A stretch of DNA of 46,382 nucleotides from Shimia sp. (GTDB lineage Bacteria > Pseudomonadota > Alphaproteobacteria > Rhodobacterales > Rhodobacteraceae), in contig JAAENN010000346.1 of the NCBI GenBank assembly GCA_024224295.1, forward strand, positions 1 through 46,382, written 5' to 3'. How positions within the stretch are numbered: position 1 is the stretch's first letter; every line of letters starts with the position of its first letter. Below are positions 17,590 through 27,224 of this stretch, one piece after another. Under the pieces are notes generated by a model. That model made no database searches and was not told where the DNA came from. It worked only from the letters and a program-made list of their open reading frames with translations. A program made the position numbers and the translations under genes.

Positions 17590-18372
17590 TCAACTGAGCG
17601 GACGGAACGGTTCTATCTCGTAACTGCCGTCTTTGCGGAAACGACAGAACGACCCTGCCGGAATTTCTTCCCAGCCCTCTTCCGCTTCTACCAACGGCTC
17701 ACTCACGACTGCTCGACCAGAGCGTCGGTCACTGGCACGATGATACACTGTTGGCGCCCGGTCATCTGAAGCATATCTCACCGCGTAAAGTGTTTCGCCG
17801 TCGCTGAACGCTGCTGCCAGGCGCATATGGGGTGTAGTGCCCCGCTCACGGCTCATACGCTCCAGAATACCAACAGCTATCTGCATGGCCTCCTTAGGGT
17901 GCTCGTCCATGCCCTCTGTCAGCCCCATTAGGAACAAAACCTCGCTGTCGGTCGCGCCTTTGCGCTCTTGATACAGCTCATCTGGGATCAACATGTCTGC
18001 GCGACGCCGAAAGGTCTCAAATCCCCCAACCTGACCGTTGTGCATGAACGACCACTTCCGAACTGCGAAGGGATGACAGTTGTTACGGCTAGTGGCTGTA
18101 CCCGTAGAAGCACGCACGTGTGCCAGAAACAACCCAGACTTAACCTGTGCCGTCAACGATTTCAGGTTTGGGTCTGACCACGCTGGCAAAATGTCCCGAT
18201 ACAGCCCCGGTTCCGGCCGACTGCCATACCACGCCAACCCAACACCATCACCGTTAGTCTGTGTCTTGCATTCAGTCGCTTGCATACTTTGCTGAATCAA
18301 TGAGTGATCCGGCCGTGTTACGACGTCCTCAAGGAAACATGGTTCCCCAACATAAGCGGCCCAGCGACACAT
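17590..18372 (-). CDS. class II glutamine amidotransferase (YafJ/EgtC-like)
   Basis: A 260-residue stand-alone Ntn-hydrolase. The N-terminus MCRWAAYVGEP places the nucleophile at Cys2, exposed after removal of Met1. Other elements are NGDGVGLAWY, the substrate-binding HVRAST, NCHPF, the HNGQVGG oxyanion segment and the DSEVLF acid motif. It lacks any synthetase domain. The acceptor reaction is unknown: YafJ-type proteins have no defined substrate, and the ergothioneine enzyme EgtC would be expected beside egtB/egtD, which are absent here. The start has GGGGAG 8 bases upstream. It converges with the ion-channel gene, four bases apart. Confidence 0.9.
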   Translation of the reverse strand: MCRWAAYVGEPCFLEDVVTRPDHSLIQQSMQATECKTQTNGDGVGLAWYGSRPEPGLYRDILPAWSDPNLKSLTAQVKSGLFLAHVRASTGTATSRNNCHPFAVRKWSFMHNGQVGGFETFRRRADMLIPDELYQERKGATDSEVLFLMGLTEGMDEHPKEAMQIAVGILERMSRERGTTPHMRLAAAFSDGETLYAVRYASDDRAPTVYHRASDRRSGRAVVSEPLVEAEEGWEEIPAGSFCRFRKDGSYEIEPFRPLS

Positions 18373-18625
18373 TCGGATATTCTCCCCACTTCAGATCCCG
18401 ACCCAAAAAGACAGGATAAGTATTCAACGGCACGTATAAGCGATACTTGCGCGGGATAGAAGTGCGTTTTTTACTTGCTTTCTGGAATTTCCGCCTACCT
18501 CAATACGGATACGCAGGATTTCTTCCTTCAAGCACCCTAAATCGTGGCTCGTACAAATATAGGTAAAACCCCGAAACTGACAGTCCGAACAGAGCGCAAG
18601 CCGTGCCAGAGACAACCTCCTTCGG
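18373..18625. other. 253-base intergenic stretch
   Basis: No convincing gene. A 69-codon minus-strand frame at 18424-18633 has no recognisable domain and overlaps the end of the next gene. The reading frame of the 18626-19255 gene stays open for 44 codons past its TAG (see findings). The promoter of the amidotransferase gene is expected on the minus strand here. Confidence 0.6.
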
Positions 18626-19255
18626 CTACCCAAGAAGAAGACTGCAAGTTCGGGCTCTCACCGAAATGATGGCAATCCCAGTGTTGGCTCTGGGCACCAG
18701 CAGAATAGCCTTTATATCTGTTCCCGACTCGGTTACATCGAAACCAACGCGCGTCATACCAACAAAGTGATCGTATTCCCGCTCACCAAGGATGATGCCA
18801 TCATCACCCAGCAATCGAAAAGTAACAGAAATTCCTTTTTGTGTTTCCTGCTCGGGCTCTTCTGCCCAAAATTCCACGCCGATTTGGCACGCAGGCTCCT
18901 TTAGCCAAACTGCAAGTGGATGTGCCGTCAAATCGTGGTCTCTCCAATCTGTGGAGGGGAGCCGTGCTGTTAGTCCTGGTCTCGTAGATACTTTGGCGTT
19001 GATCGCCAGCAAACCACCGGGCTTTTTTATGACGGCAAGGTTATCATCGACACGCACCAACTCCGTACCAATGGCAATTCCGGCAGCATAAGCGGGTGCA
19101 TCATAAATTTGCCCCCTGTGCCAAATCCCATCAACCGGCAGTATTCGAGTCGTGGCCCCCTCGATCCTATCGATCGGAAAGTCTTGGACCAAATCAGCAA
19201 GGGCTATAGACGATGTCCATAGCCCCAAAAACGCCACCCAAGTGAACTTATTCAC
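18626..19255 (-). CDS. uncharacterised exported protein
   Basis: A 209-residue protein with a signal peptide (about residues 1-20, ending SSIALA). The mature part is mostly beta-strand in character, with two cysteines and the ending NTGIAIISVRARTC. Such GIAI-type endings are common in secreted beta-sandwich proteins, but I recognise no family. It starts with GTG (19253-19255) and overlaps the DUF1330 gene by 8 bases. It stops at TAG, and the same frame remains open for 44 more codons with a hydrophobic, Tyr-rich stretch. The natural end is therefore not beyond doubt. Confidence 0.68.
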   Translation of the reverse strand: MNKFTWVAFLGLWTSSIALADLVQDFPIDRIEGATTRILPVDGIWHRGQIYDAPAYAAGIAIGTELVRVDDNLAVIKKPGGLLAINAKVSTRPGLTARLPSTDWRDHDLTAHPLAVWLKEPACQIGVEFWAEEPEQETQKGISVTFRLLGDDGIILGEREYDHFVGMTRVGFDVTESGTDIKAILLVPRANTGIAIISVRARTCSLLLG

Positions 19256-19535
19256 TGGTTTCCACGACCATCAACTCACGCTCACTTGCGCCGCGCGCAT
19301 GGTTCAGCGCTTCTTGATACTCGGGGCTGTGATAACAAGCCACCGCTGTATCGACATCTGGGAACCGAGCCACGACATTACGCGGCCGCTCGTTGCCTTC
19401 CAACTGCACAAATTTACCGCCACGCGCGATAAACTCGCCACCATGTTTGGTTATCGCCGGGCCTGCAAGCTCCGCGTATTTTCCGTAAGCGTCCGCATCA
19501 GTCACGGTCACATGTGCAATCCAAAGTGCGCCCAT
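19248..19535 (-). CDS. DUF1330 domain protein
   Basis: A 95-residue ferredoxin-like alpha/beta protein of the DUF1330 family: WIAHVTVTDADAYGKYAELAG, HGGEFIARGGKF, LEGNERPRNVVARFPDVDTA and the CYHSPEYQEALNHARGASER helix. No catalytic role is established for the family; members resemble dimeric alpha-beta barrel (EthD/ABM-like) proteins. A frame start at 19568 is possible. The ATG at 19535 is preferred because GGAG lies 6 bases upstream. It overlaps the next gene (exported protein) by 8 bases and follows alaS on the same strand with a 78-base gap. Confidence 0.88.
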   Translation of the reverse strand: MGALWIAHVTVTDADAYGKYAELAGPAITKHGGEFIARGGKFVQLEGNERPRNVVARFPDVDTAVACYHSPEYQEALNHARGASERELMVVETSE

Positions 19536-19613
19536 CTGGCTCTCCAATCCAATTATCCTGCCCGACACTCTACGTAATTTGTCGGACAGGCCAAGAAGAT
19601 ATTGACCAGATGG

Positions 19614-22286
19614 TCAGCCTGCAATCACGGCTTCGGCCGCGGCAAACGCGTCGTGCGCTTTGGACGCATCTTTGGCCCCACCTTGGGCCATGTCAGGACG
19701 ACCGCCGCCGCCCTTGCCACCCATGGGGCCAACTGCTGCGCGGACCAAATCGACAGCACTCAATTCGTTTTTGAGGTCATCGGTCACACCTGCGGCAACA
19801 GCAACTTTGCCATCGGTGTCTGCCACCAACAAAACAGCGCCGCTTTCCAGGCGCGCCTTGTGCTCATCAATCAGCGGCGGAAGGTCTTTTCCGGAGACAC
19901 CAGAGAGAACCTGCGCAAAGAATTTCACGCCGTTGATCTCTTTGGCCTCCGGGCCAGCCCCCTGCCCGGCACCACCAGACATCGCCAATTCCCGACGCAG
20001 TGTGGCCACTTCATTCTGAAGTGCTTTACGCTCTTCAAGCAGAGCCTTCACCCGGTCCAAGATATCCGCAGGCTGCGCCTTCAACGTACCTGCCATTTCC
20101 GCAACCCGTTTGGCTTCCCGTGCGAGATGTTCAAACGCCACTTCACCAGTCAACGCTTCGATCCGACGTACGCCAGCCGAGGATGCGCTGTCCGACAGCA
20201 AGACAAACACACCAATGTCGCCGGTCTGCTTTACATGCGTGCCACCACAAAGTTCGATGGAATAAGTGTCGCCGTTCTGACCCTTGCCAGTATTGGCGCG
20301 GCCCATGGAAACAACACGCACTTCATCGCCATATTTCTCACCAAACAATGCCTGCGCACCAATCCCGCGTGCATCATCCGGTGTCATCACGCGGGTTTCC
20401 ACCGGAGTATTCTGACGGATGTATGCATTCACGTCCAAGCCAACCTGGCTCAACTCTTCCGGGCTCAGCGCCTTGTTATGGCTAAAGTCAAATCGCAGGC
20501 GATCATCCGCATTGAGCGACCCACGCTGTGCCACGTGATCGCCAAGAGACTCGCGTAGGGCTTCATGCAGCAAGTGCGTTGCGGAGTGGTTCGCGCGAAT
20601 GGACGTACGGCGCCCGTGGTCCACGATCATCGCCACGGGATCGCCCTTTGAAATGGTCCCACGTGCCACTTTTGCCAAATGCGCGACCAACTTACCATCA
20701 GCAAACTTCTGCACCTCAGAAACATGGGCCAGCTCATCGCGGTTTTCCAACCGCTCCACCAATCCGTGGTCCGCTACCTGGCCACCACTTTCGGCATAAA
20801 ATGGCGTCTGGTTCATCACCAGCCAGCCTTCTTCACCTTCGGCCAGCGCATCCACTAAAGCGCCATCTTTCATGATGGCCTGCACCTGACCTTCGGCGGT
20901 CTCGGTGTCATAGCCAAGGAACTCAGATGCGCCATTTTCGTCCGCAACATCAAACCAAACAGAGTTTTCTGCTGTATCGCCGGACCCTTTGTGGGCAGCG
21001 CGGGCTTTGGCCTTTTGCTCCGCCATCGCTATGTCAAACCCGTCGGTGTCGACCTCACGGCCCTTCTCACGCAGCGCGTCCTGCGTCAGATCCAGCGGAA
21101 ACCCATAGGTGTCGTACAGCTTAAACGCCGCAGCACCGTCCAATGGCGCGCCTTCTGCCAAGCCATCCAACTCGTCATCCAGAAGCTTCAGGCCACGATC
21201 CAAGGTTTGCTTAAACTTGGTCTCTTCCTGTTTAAGCGTTTCTTCGATCAACGCCTGTGCTTGTCCCAGCTCTGGGTACGCCTGCCCCATCTGTTGAACC
21301 AGAGACGGCACCAACTGATGCATCACAGGATCTTTGGCTCCCAACAGGTGCGCGTGGCGCATCGCGCGACGCATGATCCGACGCAGCACATAGCCACGCC
21401 CATCATTTGACGGCATCACGCCATCTGCCATTAGGAAAGATGTGGAGCGAAGATGATCCGCAATCACACGGTGATGCACATTCTGATCCCCATAAGGATC
21501 AGTGGACGTGACATGAGCCGAGGATTCAATCAGTGCCTTGAACAAATCAGTGTCGTAGTTGTCATGGCTGCCCTGCAACAATGCGCCAATCCGCTCCAGC
21601 CCCATACCAGTGTCAATCGACTGCATGTCCAACGCCTTCATCGAGCCGTCTTCAAACTGCTCGTTCTGCATGAACACCACATTCCAGATCTCAATGAAGC
21701 GGTCGCCATCTTCTTCAGGTGAACCGGGAGGGCCGCCCCAAATGTGTTCGCCGTGGTCGTAGAAAATCTCGGTGCACGGGCCACAAGGTCCGGTTGGTCC
21801 CATTTGCCAGAAGTTATCCGACGTCGCGATGCGGATGATCCGGTCTTCTGGAACGCCAATTTTCTTCCAGATGTCATAGGCTTCATCGTCGGTGTGGTAA
21901 ACCGTCACGTAGAGCCGTTTGGGATCGATGCCAAATTCTTTAGTGATCAGGTTCCAAGCGAACGGAATGGCCTCTTCTTTGAAGTAATTGCCAAACGAGA
22001 AGTTGCCGAGCATCTCAAAAAACGTGTGGTGACGCGCCGTATAGCCCACGTTGTCCAAGTCATTGTGCTTACCGCCGGCACGCACACATTTTTGCGACGT
22101 TGTAGCGCGTTGGTAGTCACGCTTCTCCACGCCAGTGAAAAGGTTTTTGAACTGCACCATGCCGGAGTTCACAAACATCAGCGTTGGGTCATTGCGCGGC
22201 ACCAGCGGGCTGGACTCCACAATCTCATGGCCGTGTTGGGCGAAGTAGTTCAGAAAAGTCGACCGGATGTCGTTTAGGCTGGCCAT
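19614..22286 (-). CDS. alaS: alanyl-tRNA synthetase
   Basis: Class II synthetase that charges tRNA-Ala and edits Ser/Gly mischarging. The 890-residue product has the catalytic domain ([66 protein letters not shown]), the editing domain with zinc motifs [11 protein letters not shown] and [10 protein letters not shown], and a C-terminal domain ending in the Gly-rich [18 protein letters not shown] segment. The frame extends to 22355, but the ATG at 22286 ([11 protein letters not shown]) is the family start. Complete and of normal length. Confidence 0.97.
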   Translation of the reverse strand: MASLNDIRSTFLNYFAQHGHEIVESSPLVPRNDPTLMFVNSGMVQFKNLFTGVEKRDYQRATTSQKCVRAGGKHNDLDNVGYTARHHTFFEMLGNFSFGNYFKEEAIPFAWNLITKEFGIDPKRLYVTVYHTDDEAYDIWKKIGVPEDRIIRIATSDNFWQMGPTGPCGPCTEIFYDHGEHIWGGPPGSPEEDGDRFIEIWNVVFMQNEQFEDGSMKALDMQSIDTGMGLERIGALLQGSHDNYDTDLFKALIESSAHVTSTDPYGDQNVHHRVIADHLRSTSFLMADGVMPSNDGRGYVLRRIMRRAMRHAHLLGAKDPVMHQLVPSLVQQMGQAYPELGQAQALIEETLKQEETKFKQTLDRGLKLLDDELDGLAEGAPLDGAAAFKLYDTYGFPLDLTQDALREKGREVDTDGFDIAMAEQKAKARAAHKGSGDTAENSVWFDVADENGASEFLGYDTETAEGQVQAIMKDGALVDALAEGEEGWLVMNQTPFYAESGGQVADHGLVERLENRDELAHVSEVQKFADGKLVAHLAKVARGTISKGDPVAMIVDHGRRTSIRANHSATHLLHEALRESLGDHVAQRGSLNADDRLRFDFSHNKALSPEELSQVGLDVNAYIRQNTPVETRVMTPDDARGIGAQALFGEKYGDEVRVVSMGRANTGKGQNGDTYSIELCGGTHVKQTGDIGVFVLLSDSASSAGVRRIEALTGEVAFEHLAREAKRVAEMAGTLKAQPADILDRVKALLEERKALQNEVATLRRELAMSGGAGQGAGPEAKEINGVKFFAQVLSGVSGKDLPPLIDEHKARLESGAVLLVADTDGKVAVAAGVTDDLKNELSAVDLVRAAVGPMGGKGGGGRPDMAQGGAKDASKAHDAFAAAEAVIAG

Positions 22287-22417
22287 GAGCAGATCTCTTA
22301 ACGTGGGTTTCGGTATCGAAGCGGGTGTATAACCCCCACGCCCGCCTGTCCACACAGCAATAGGCCTAAGCTAGTGCATCAAAGGCAAAATGCCTCGCCT
22401 GACCGATTGTCAAGCAA

Positions 22418-22939
22418 TCAAACCTTGCGCAATTTATCCCCGGTACCGATCACGCCATCTTGCTCAACGCTGCACAAAAGACCACGCAATCGAAGCGCGC
22501 GATGTTCTGGGGCGCGTATCCAATCAAACGCATCGGACCCGTAGCGTGCTTTCCATTTCACGCAGGCATCGTTGAAAACGTCGGAAACACGCAACACTGC
22601 GGAGCCGACCGTCAACAACTGACCGTGTGGCAAATTGCTCTCAGAAGTATCTATATCGGCGGCAAAGGTGTCTCCGGGGTGCAATGCGTCCTCTTCAGAC
22701 GACCACACCAAATCCAACACGCGCTGCGGAATGATGCACACTTGAATCCCTGGGTGGGGAGTGCCGTCAATCGTGCGCAACCACGGTTGGGTCGCCCAAC
22801 GCTCACCCGGAATGCCCTGCGCTTTGGTCAGCCTGATTTCATCTACAAACCGCCGCGTGTTTCGTACAGGACGCAGGCACAAATGCGAAATGGCCGCCCC
22901 GTCTTTCGGAGCGGCCAGCACATGCGGTAAAGCTCGCAT
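22418..22939 (-). CDS. MOSC-domain protein
   Basis: A 173-residue single-domain protein with the MOSC (molybdenum cofactor sulfurase C-terminal) signature: DTSESNLPHGQLLTVG, then AVLRVSDVFNDACVKWKARYG with the conserved cysteine in the position used for sulfur/persulfide binding. The family is proposed to handle sulfur for metal cofactors; no specific partner is visible. Start uncertain: an in-frame TTG at 22963 overlaps the recA stop (TTGA), giving 181 residues. The ATG at 22939 (MRALPHVLAAPKDG) is my choice because that N-terminus matches short MOSC proteins. It is directly downstream of recA. Confidence 0.85.
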   Translation of the reverse strand: MRALPHVLAAPKDGAAISHLCLRPVRNTRRFVDEIRLTKAQGIPGERWATQPWLRTIDGTPHPGIQVCIIPQRVLDLVWSSEEDALHPGDTFAADIDTSESNLPHGQLLTVGSAVLRVSDVFNDACVKWKARYGSDAFDWIRAPEHRALRLRGLLCSVEQDGVIGTGDKLRKV

Positions 22940-22959
22940 TAGGTCTTCGGAAGACGGCG

Positions 22960-24033
22960 TCAATCTTCCAACAACTCTTCGTCACCCGGCGGCATATCAA
23001 AGTCCAGCCCATGCGCAGCGCGAATTTTATCCTCGATCTCATAGGCCATGCGAGTATTCTCTTTAAGGAAAGTCTTGGCATTCTCACGCCCTTGGCCAAT
23101 GCGCTCATCACCGTAGCTGAACCAACTACCCGATTTTTCCACCACGCCAGCTTTTACGCCCAGATCAAGCAATTCTCCCATCTTGGAAATGCCTTCACCA
23201 TACATGATGTCAAACTCAACCTGTTTGAAGGGAGGCGCCACTTTATTTTTAACAACCTACACGCGAGTTGCGTTACCAACCACTTCATCGCGATCTTTCA
23301 ACGCACCGATCCGGCGGATATCCAGACGTACGGAGCTATAGAATTTGAGCGCGTTGCCACCGGTAGTCGTTTCTGGCGATCCAAACATCACGCCAATTTT
23401 CATCCGGATTTGGTTGATGAAAATCACCATGCAATTCGAGCGCGCAATGGAACCGGTCAATTTGCGCATCGCTTGGCTCATCAGGCGAGCTTGCACACCC
23501 ACACTGCTGTCGCCCATGTCCCCTTCCAGTTCGGACTTCGGCGTCAGTGCAGCAACCGAATCGACCACCACCATGTTCACCGCACCTGAACGCACCAGCG
23601 TATCGGTGATTTCGAGCGCCTGCTCACCTGTGTCCGGCTGTGAAATCAGCAGTTCATCCAAGTTCACGCCAAGTTTTTTGGCGTACTGCGGGTCCAGAGC
23701 GTGTTCCGCATCCACAAAGGCACAAACGCCACCCTTCTTCTGTTCCTCTGCAATACAATGCAGCGTCAGAGTGGTTTTACCGGAACTTTCCGGACCATAA
23801 ATTTCAATAATCCGCCCTTTTGGCAAACCACCAATTCCAAGCGCAATATCCAGGCTCAACGAGCCGGTTGAGGTTGACTCGATCTCTTGTGCGGGATTGT
23901 CCGCGCCAAGTTTCATGATCGAGCCTTTTCCGAACTGCCGTTCGATCTGGGCCAGCGCGCTATCTAGCGCTTTCTGTTTGTCTGGGGATGAGGATTTCTT
24001 TGAGGTCATTGTCAAAAGATCTGCCGTTGCCAT
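22960..24033 (-). pseudogene. recA: recA recombinase interrupted by one in-frame TAG
   Basis: RecA forms filaments on single-stranded DNA, drives strand exchange and triggers LexA cleavage. The frame covers a full-length RecA of 357 codons. Walker [10 protein letters not shown], the catalytic EHALDPQYA region, Walker [10 protein letters not shown], loop L1 ([10 protein letters not shown]), loop L2 ([19 protein letters not shown]) and the C-terminal region ending [10 protein letters not shown] are all present. Codon 259, TAG at 23257-23259, lies between NATRV and VVKNK, where RecA has lysine (E. coli K245), so one A-to-T change from AAG explains it. As written, translation gives a 258-residue product lacking the end of the core and the C-terminal domain. 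A GTG 15 bases on could restart a 93-residue fragment. Start ATG with AAGGA 9 bases upstream. Confidence 0.9.
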
Positions 24034-24084
24034 TTGCTTGGTTCCTTATTCCACACCCGCGCGCGGGCGGCAATCACTGCCTGT

Positions 24085-24099
24085 GTTCACCTCTTGTTC
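24085..24099. promoter_or_regulatory. LexA (SOS) box upstream of recA
   Basis: GTTC-ACCTCTT-GTTC is an exact match to the alphaproteobacterial LexA operator GTTC-N7-GTTC. It lies 52-66 bases upstream of the recA start codon. RecA expression is therefore expected to be SOS-controlled, which shows the promoter is still intact although the coding sequence carries a stop. Confidence 0.85.
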
Positions 24100-24228
24100 C
24101 AAAAGCTTATGAGATCAAAAGGAGAACAAATCAAGAGAAAATAATAGGAACATTTTTCATCCCATTCAGTTAAGAAGTGGTTTACAACAAATAAACAACT
24201 TGAACGAAACAACACCAAGGGCTCGCAA

Positions 24229-24828
24229 ATGCTTGTTTTCTGGAGACAAAAACTGGTATTTCTATCCGTTCCCAAAACCGGAACAACAGCCATTGAAACC
24301 GCTTTGGCCTCGTCCGCTGATATGATGATTTCTAATCCACCAGAACTGAAACATGCCCCGGTGTACCGCTATAACCGCTTTTTTCGTCCGATGTTTGAAC
24401 GTGCGTGTAACGCCAGTGATCTCGAGTTAATGGCTGTAATGCGAGAACCAGTTAGCTGGCTGGCCAGTTGGTATCGCTATCGCCGCAGAGACTTCATGCG
24501 AGGACATGTAAACTCCACACATGAAGTCAGTTTTGAAGAGTTTGTCAGGGAGTATATGAAGGGAGACAAGAAAGCGCCTTTTGCCAACGTTGGAAGCCAA
24601 GCCAAGTTCCTTGAACCCCGTCCAAACGGAGTCAAGGTTGACCATTTGTTCCGCTATGAGGACCAATCCCGCTTATTGAACTTCCTCGAAGACAGGCTGG
24701 AACGAACAATCCAACTCGAACGCCGCAACACGTCGCCAGCGATGCCTGTAGAATTACCATTAGCCACCCAGAAAAAGCTGCGAAAGAAATGCGCAGCCGA
24801 GTTTGAGCTATACGAAAGCCTTGCTTAA
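24229..24828 (+). CDS. sulfotransferase-family protein
   Basis: A 199-residue protein with the PAPS 5'-phosphosulfate-binding loop FLSVPKTGTTAIETAL near the N-terminus and the 3'-phosphate segment MAVMREPVSWLASWYRYR. A later FRYEDQSRLLNFLEDRL helix corresponds to the end of the sulfotransferase core. It would transfer sulfate from PAPS to an unknown acceptor. It is short compared with most family members (250-300) but has both cofactor motifs. A second gene for a polysaccharide or lipid acceptor is not near. It diverges from recA and its TAA overlaps the cckA TAA tail to tail by three bases. No signal peptide, so cytosolic. Confidence 0.87.
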   Translation: MLVFWRQKLVFLSVPKTGTTAIETALASSADMMISNPPELKHAPVYRYNRFFRPMFERACNASDLELMAVMREPVSWLASWYRYRRRDFMRGHVNSTHEVSFEEFVREYMKGDKKAPFANVGSQAKFLEPRPNGVKVDHLFRYEDQSRLLNFLEDRLERTIQLERRNTSPAMPVELPLATQKKLRKKCAAEFELYESLA

Positions 24829-27146
24829 GAGCTGGAAATTCGGGCCTGAACTGCTTCCGTTAAATCGCTGAGAGAAAATGGTTTTGGAAGGAAGCTTGAA
24901 TTCTCTATTCGCGCCTGATCATCAGAGAAGCTATCTTCTGCGTAACCAGATACAAAGATCACCGGCACGTTGGGATAGTCTTCCCGCGCCTGCCGAACCC
25001 AGCTTGGGCCGTCCATGCCTGGCATTATCACATCGCTGACAAAAACATCAATTTGGGGATGGTTCATATCCAGTACTTCAAGCGCTTCCTCACCGGATGC
25101 CGCTTCAAGAACCGTGAAACCTCGCATCTTGAGGGCACGGGTCGCAAACGACCGCACCGGTGCTTCATCTTCGACCAGCAATACGACGCCGCTATGCTCC
25201 ACTTCAGGCAAATCTGGACGAGATCCCACTTCAGGCTGCTGAACTTGCTCTGCTCCAGCTCCATGCGCGGGGAACATCAAAGTAAAAGTGGTTCCTACAC
25301 CAGGCGTACTATCCACGAAGATATAGCCTCCGGTCTGTTTTACGATACCATAGGCCGTGCTAAGCCCTAAGCCTGTGCCTTCACCAGTTTTTTTGGTCGT
25401 AAAGAATGGCTCAAACACTTTTTGCAGTTTGTCTTGCGCAATCCCGATGCCTTGATCAGCAACAGTCACCGAAACATAATGGCCCACCGGAACAACAACA
25501 CGGTCTCTCTCGAGCGGCTCAGAAAGCTCCACCGCTTCTGTCGTCACACGAATTTCACCTCCATCCGGCATCGCGTCACGCGCATTAACCACGAGGTTCA
25601 TCAGCACCTGTTCCAGCTGCCGTTTGTCAGCGCGAATGGCCGGCAAAACCGGATCATTGTTCAAAGTAAGCGTTACACGTTCACCAACCAAACGGTTCAG
25701 CAAGTGGGTCAGATCCGCGAGCGTATTACGTAAGTCCAACACCTCCGGTCGCAAGTTTTGCTTACGCGAGAACGCCAGCAACTGCCCAACCAACGCGGCT
25801 GCACGGTTGGCGTTTTGGTTGATCTGAATAAGATCGGCGTAGTCGGCGTCGCCTTGATCATGCCGCAGCAACAACAAATCGCAATGACCTGAGATAGCAG
25901 TCAAAAGGTTGTTAAAATCGTGAGCAACACCTCCGGCCAACTGACCAATTGCCTGCATTTTCTGACTTTGGACAAATTGCGCCTCGAGTGACTTCAATTC
26001 CGTCGCATCACTCAACACAGCTATCAAAGAGCTCTCACCACCTTCGACAACTCGATTAAGGCTTACCTGAACGATCACTTCCTTATCTTCGCGCTTCAAA
26101 CGCAAAAACTCGGATTGATTGACGCTTTTGCCTTGCGCTGCTTCCATCAGCCAGTCCACGATTGAGCGTCCAAGACCCTCCATTAGGTCGCCAATCACTG
26201 TGTTTGAATGGAAACTCATATTTATCAAGTGGCGTGCCGCTCGGTTGGCTAAAAGTACGTCCCCTTCAGGACTCACTTTCAGAAGCGCGACAGGCAGTTC
26301 ATCAAATTGAACAGCGCCATCGCGCAACACGGGAACTTCAGTGGGGAGCAAGTAGATTTCGCGTCGCCCAGCAGACGCGTCAAACTCCGCCACGAGACAT
26401 TGCTGTTCTCCGTCCGCAGTATACACGGTGGTTGCGCTTCGGAGATCCGTCACATTCTCACCGAACACGTCAGTGACAGTTTTTTTCCGTTCTCCAAGTA
26501 GATGCCTAGCCGCGGGATTCATGAACAAAACAGTTCCCGATCGCCCCACGGTAAGCATTGGCAACCTAGGAGCGCCACCTGAATGCTGCGCCTCTGCTTG
26601 AGGAGAAGACTTCTGAATTGCCCAAACTAGAACGCCAGTTTCCACACGTTTCACGGACAGGCGCATCATGCTGTCCCGCAAAGAAACTTCCTCTTCACAG
26701 CTCCCATCCAACACACAAGCCGCAATCATATCACGGACCTTGCTATCAGCATCCAGTAGCTGATCAGAAAGCGCTTCCGTCAAGCTTTCCTTCGACCCCA
26801 TGCCGGATTGTGTGGCTGCGTCGTTTGCATAGACAATCTGACCCTCCGTTGTGCTGACCATGCAAACATCTGAAGCGGTATCAAACAAGTGGTGCACCAT
26901 GGTCACAGCACGTACTTGCGCCGCTCTGAGCCGCAAGGACGCCATTTGCGCCACCGCACTAGCAACCCCTAGCAGACCGCTGGCAAAGACCATTGCAAGT
27001 CTCAATGGGCCAGCTTGCAGCAAAATAGCGGTAACAACCATAATCAGTGCGGCAAATGCAAGAAGACCAGCATGATGCCGGGTCGCGCCCAATTGGCGCA
27101 CGGAAGGCCGCTTGGCCTCTGTCAATTTGGACACATTCACATCCAC
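24825..27146 (-). CDS. cckA: CckA-type hybrid sensor histidine kinase
   Basis: A 773-residue membrane kinase/phosphatase that in alphaproteobacteria feeds ChpT and CtrA, controlling cell cycle, motility and gene-transfer-agent genes. Two N-terminal membrane helices (about 27-70) are followed by PAS-like sensor modules (about 80-385, including LLKVSPEGDVLLANRAARHL). HisKA has the phosphorylated histidine at about H409 in GGVAHDFNNLL. The HATPase has VNARDAMPDGG, DQGIGI and GEGTGLGLSTAYGI. The receiver domain has phospho-aspartate about D705 in FVSDVIMPGMDG. The layout is the canonical CckA one. The start codon is GTG at 27146, with a second in-frame GTG six bases on that has better spacing from AGAAGA. 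Confidence 0.93.
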   Translation of the reverse strand: MDVNVSKLTEAKRPSVRQLGATRHHAGLLAFAALIMVVTAILLQAGPLRLAMVFASGLLGVASAVAQMASLRLRAAQVRAVTMVHHLFDTASDVCMVSTTEGQIVYANDAATQSGMGSKESLTEALSDQLLDADSKVRDMIAACVLDGSCEEEVSLRDSMMRLSVKRVETGVLVWAIQKSSPQAEAQHSGGAPRLPMLTVGRSGTVLFMNPAARHLLGERKKTVTDVFGENVTDLRSATTVYTADGEQQCLVAEFDASAGRREIYLLPTEVPVLRDGAVQFDELPVALLKVSPEGDVLLANRAARHLINMSFHSNTVIGDLMEGLGRSIVDWLMEAAQGKSVNQSEFLRLKREDKEVIVQVSLNRVVEGGESSLIAVLSDATELKSLEAQFVQSQKMQAIGQLAGGVAHDFNNLLTAISGHCDLLLLRHDQGDADYADLIQINQNANRAAALVGQLLAFSRKQNLRPEVLDLRNTLADLTHLLNRLVGERVTLTLNNDPVLPAIRADKRQLEQVLMNLVVNARDAMPDGGEIRVTTEAVELSEPLERDRVVVPVGHYVSVTVADQGIGIAQDKLQKVFEPFFTTKKTGEGTGLGLSTAYGIVKQTGGYIFVDSTPGVGTTFTLMFPAHGAGAEQVQQPEVGSRPDLPEVEHSGVVLLVEDEAPVRSFATRALKMRGFTVLEAASGEEALEVLDMNHPQIDVFVSDVIMPGMDGPSWVRQAREDYPNVPVIFVSGYAEDSFSDDQARIENSSFLPKPFSLSDLTEAVQARISSS

Positions 27147-27224
27147 TCTTCTATGTTTGTCTAAATATGCATCAAATTATCTTAACTGCGCATTAACGAA
27201 GACGGAAGAAAAGGCATGTGCGCT

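Noticed and set aside
18424..18633. 69-codon minus-strand frame in the gap before the amidotransferase
   Set aside because: No domain, no good ribosome binding site and overlap with the end of the neighbouring gene.
19602..20558. 318-codon plus-strand frame antisense to alaS
   Set aside because: The opposite strand is unmistakable alanyl-tRNA synthetase; the frame has no motif.
22960..24291. Reassigned genetic code (TAG read as an amino acid)
   Set aside because: TAG ends sufS, rsmB, the chemoreceptor, the ASKHA gene and gyrA exactly where those proteins should end.
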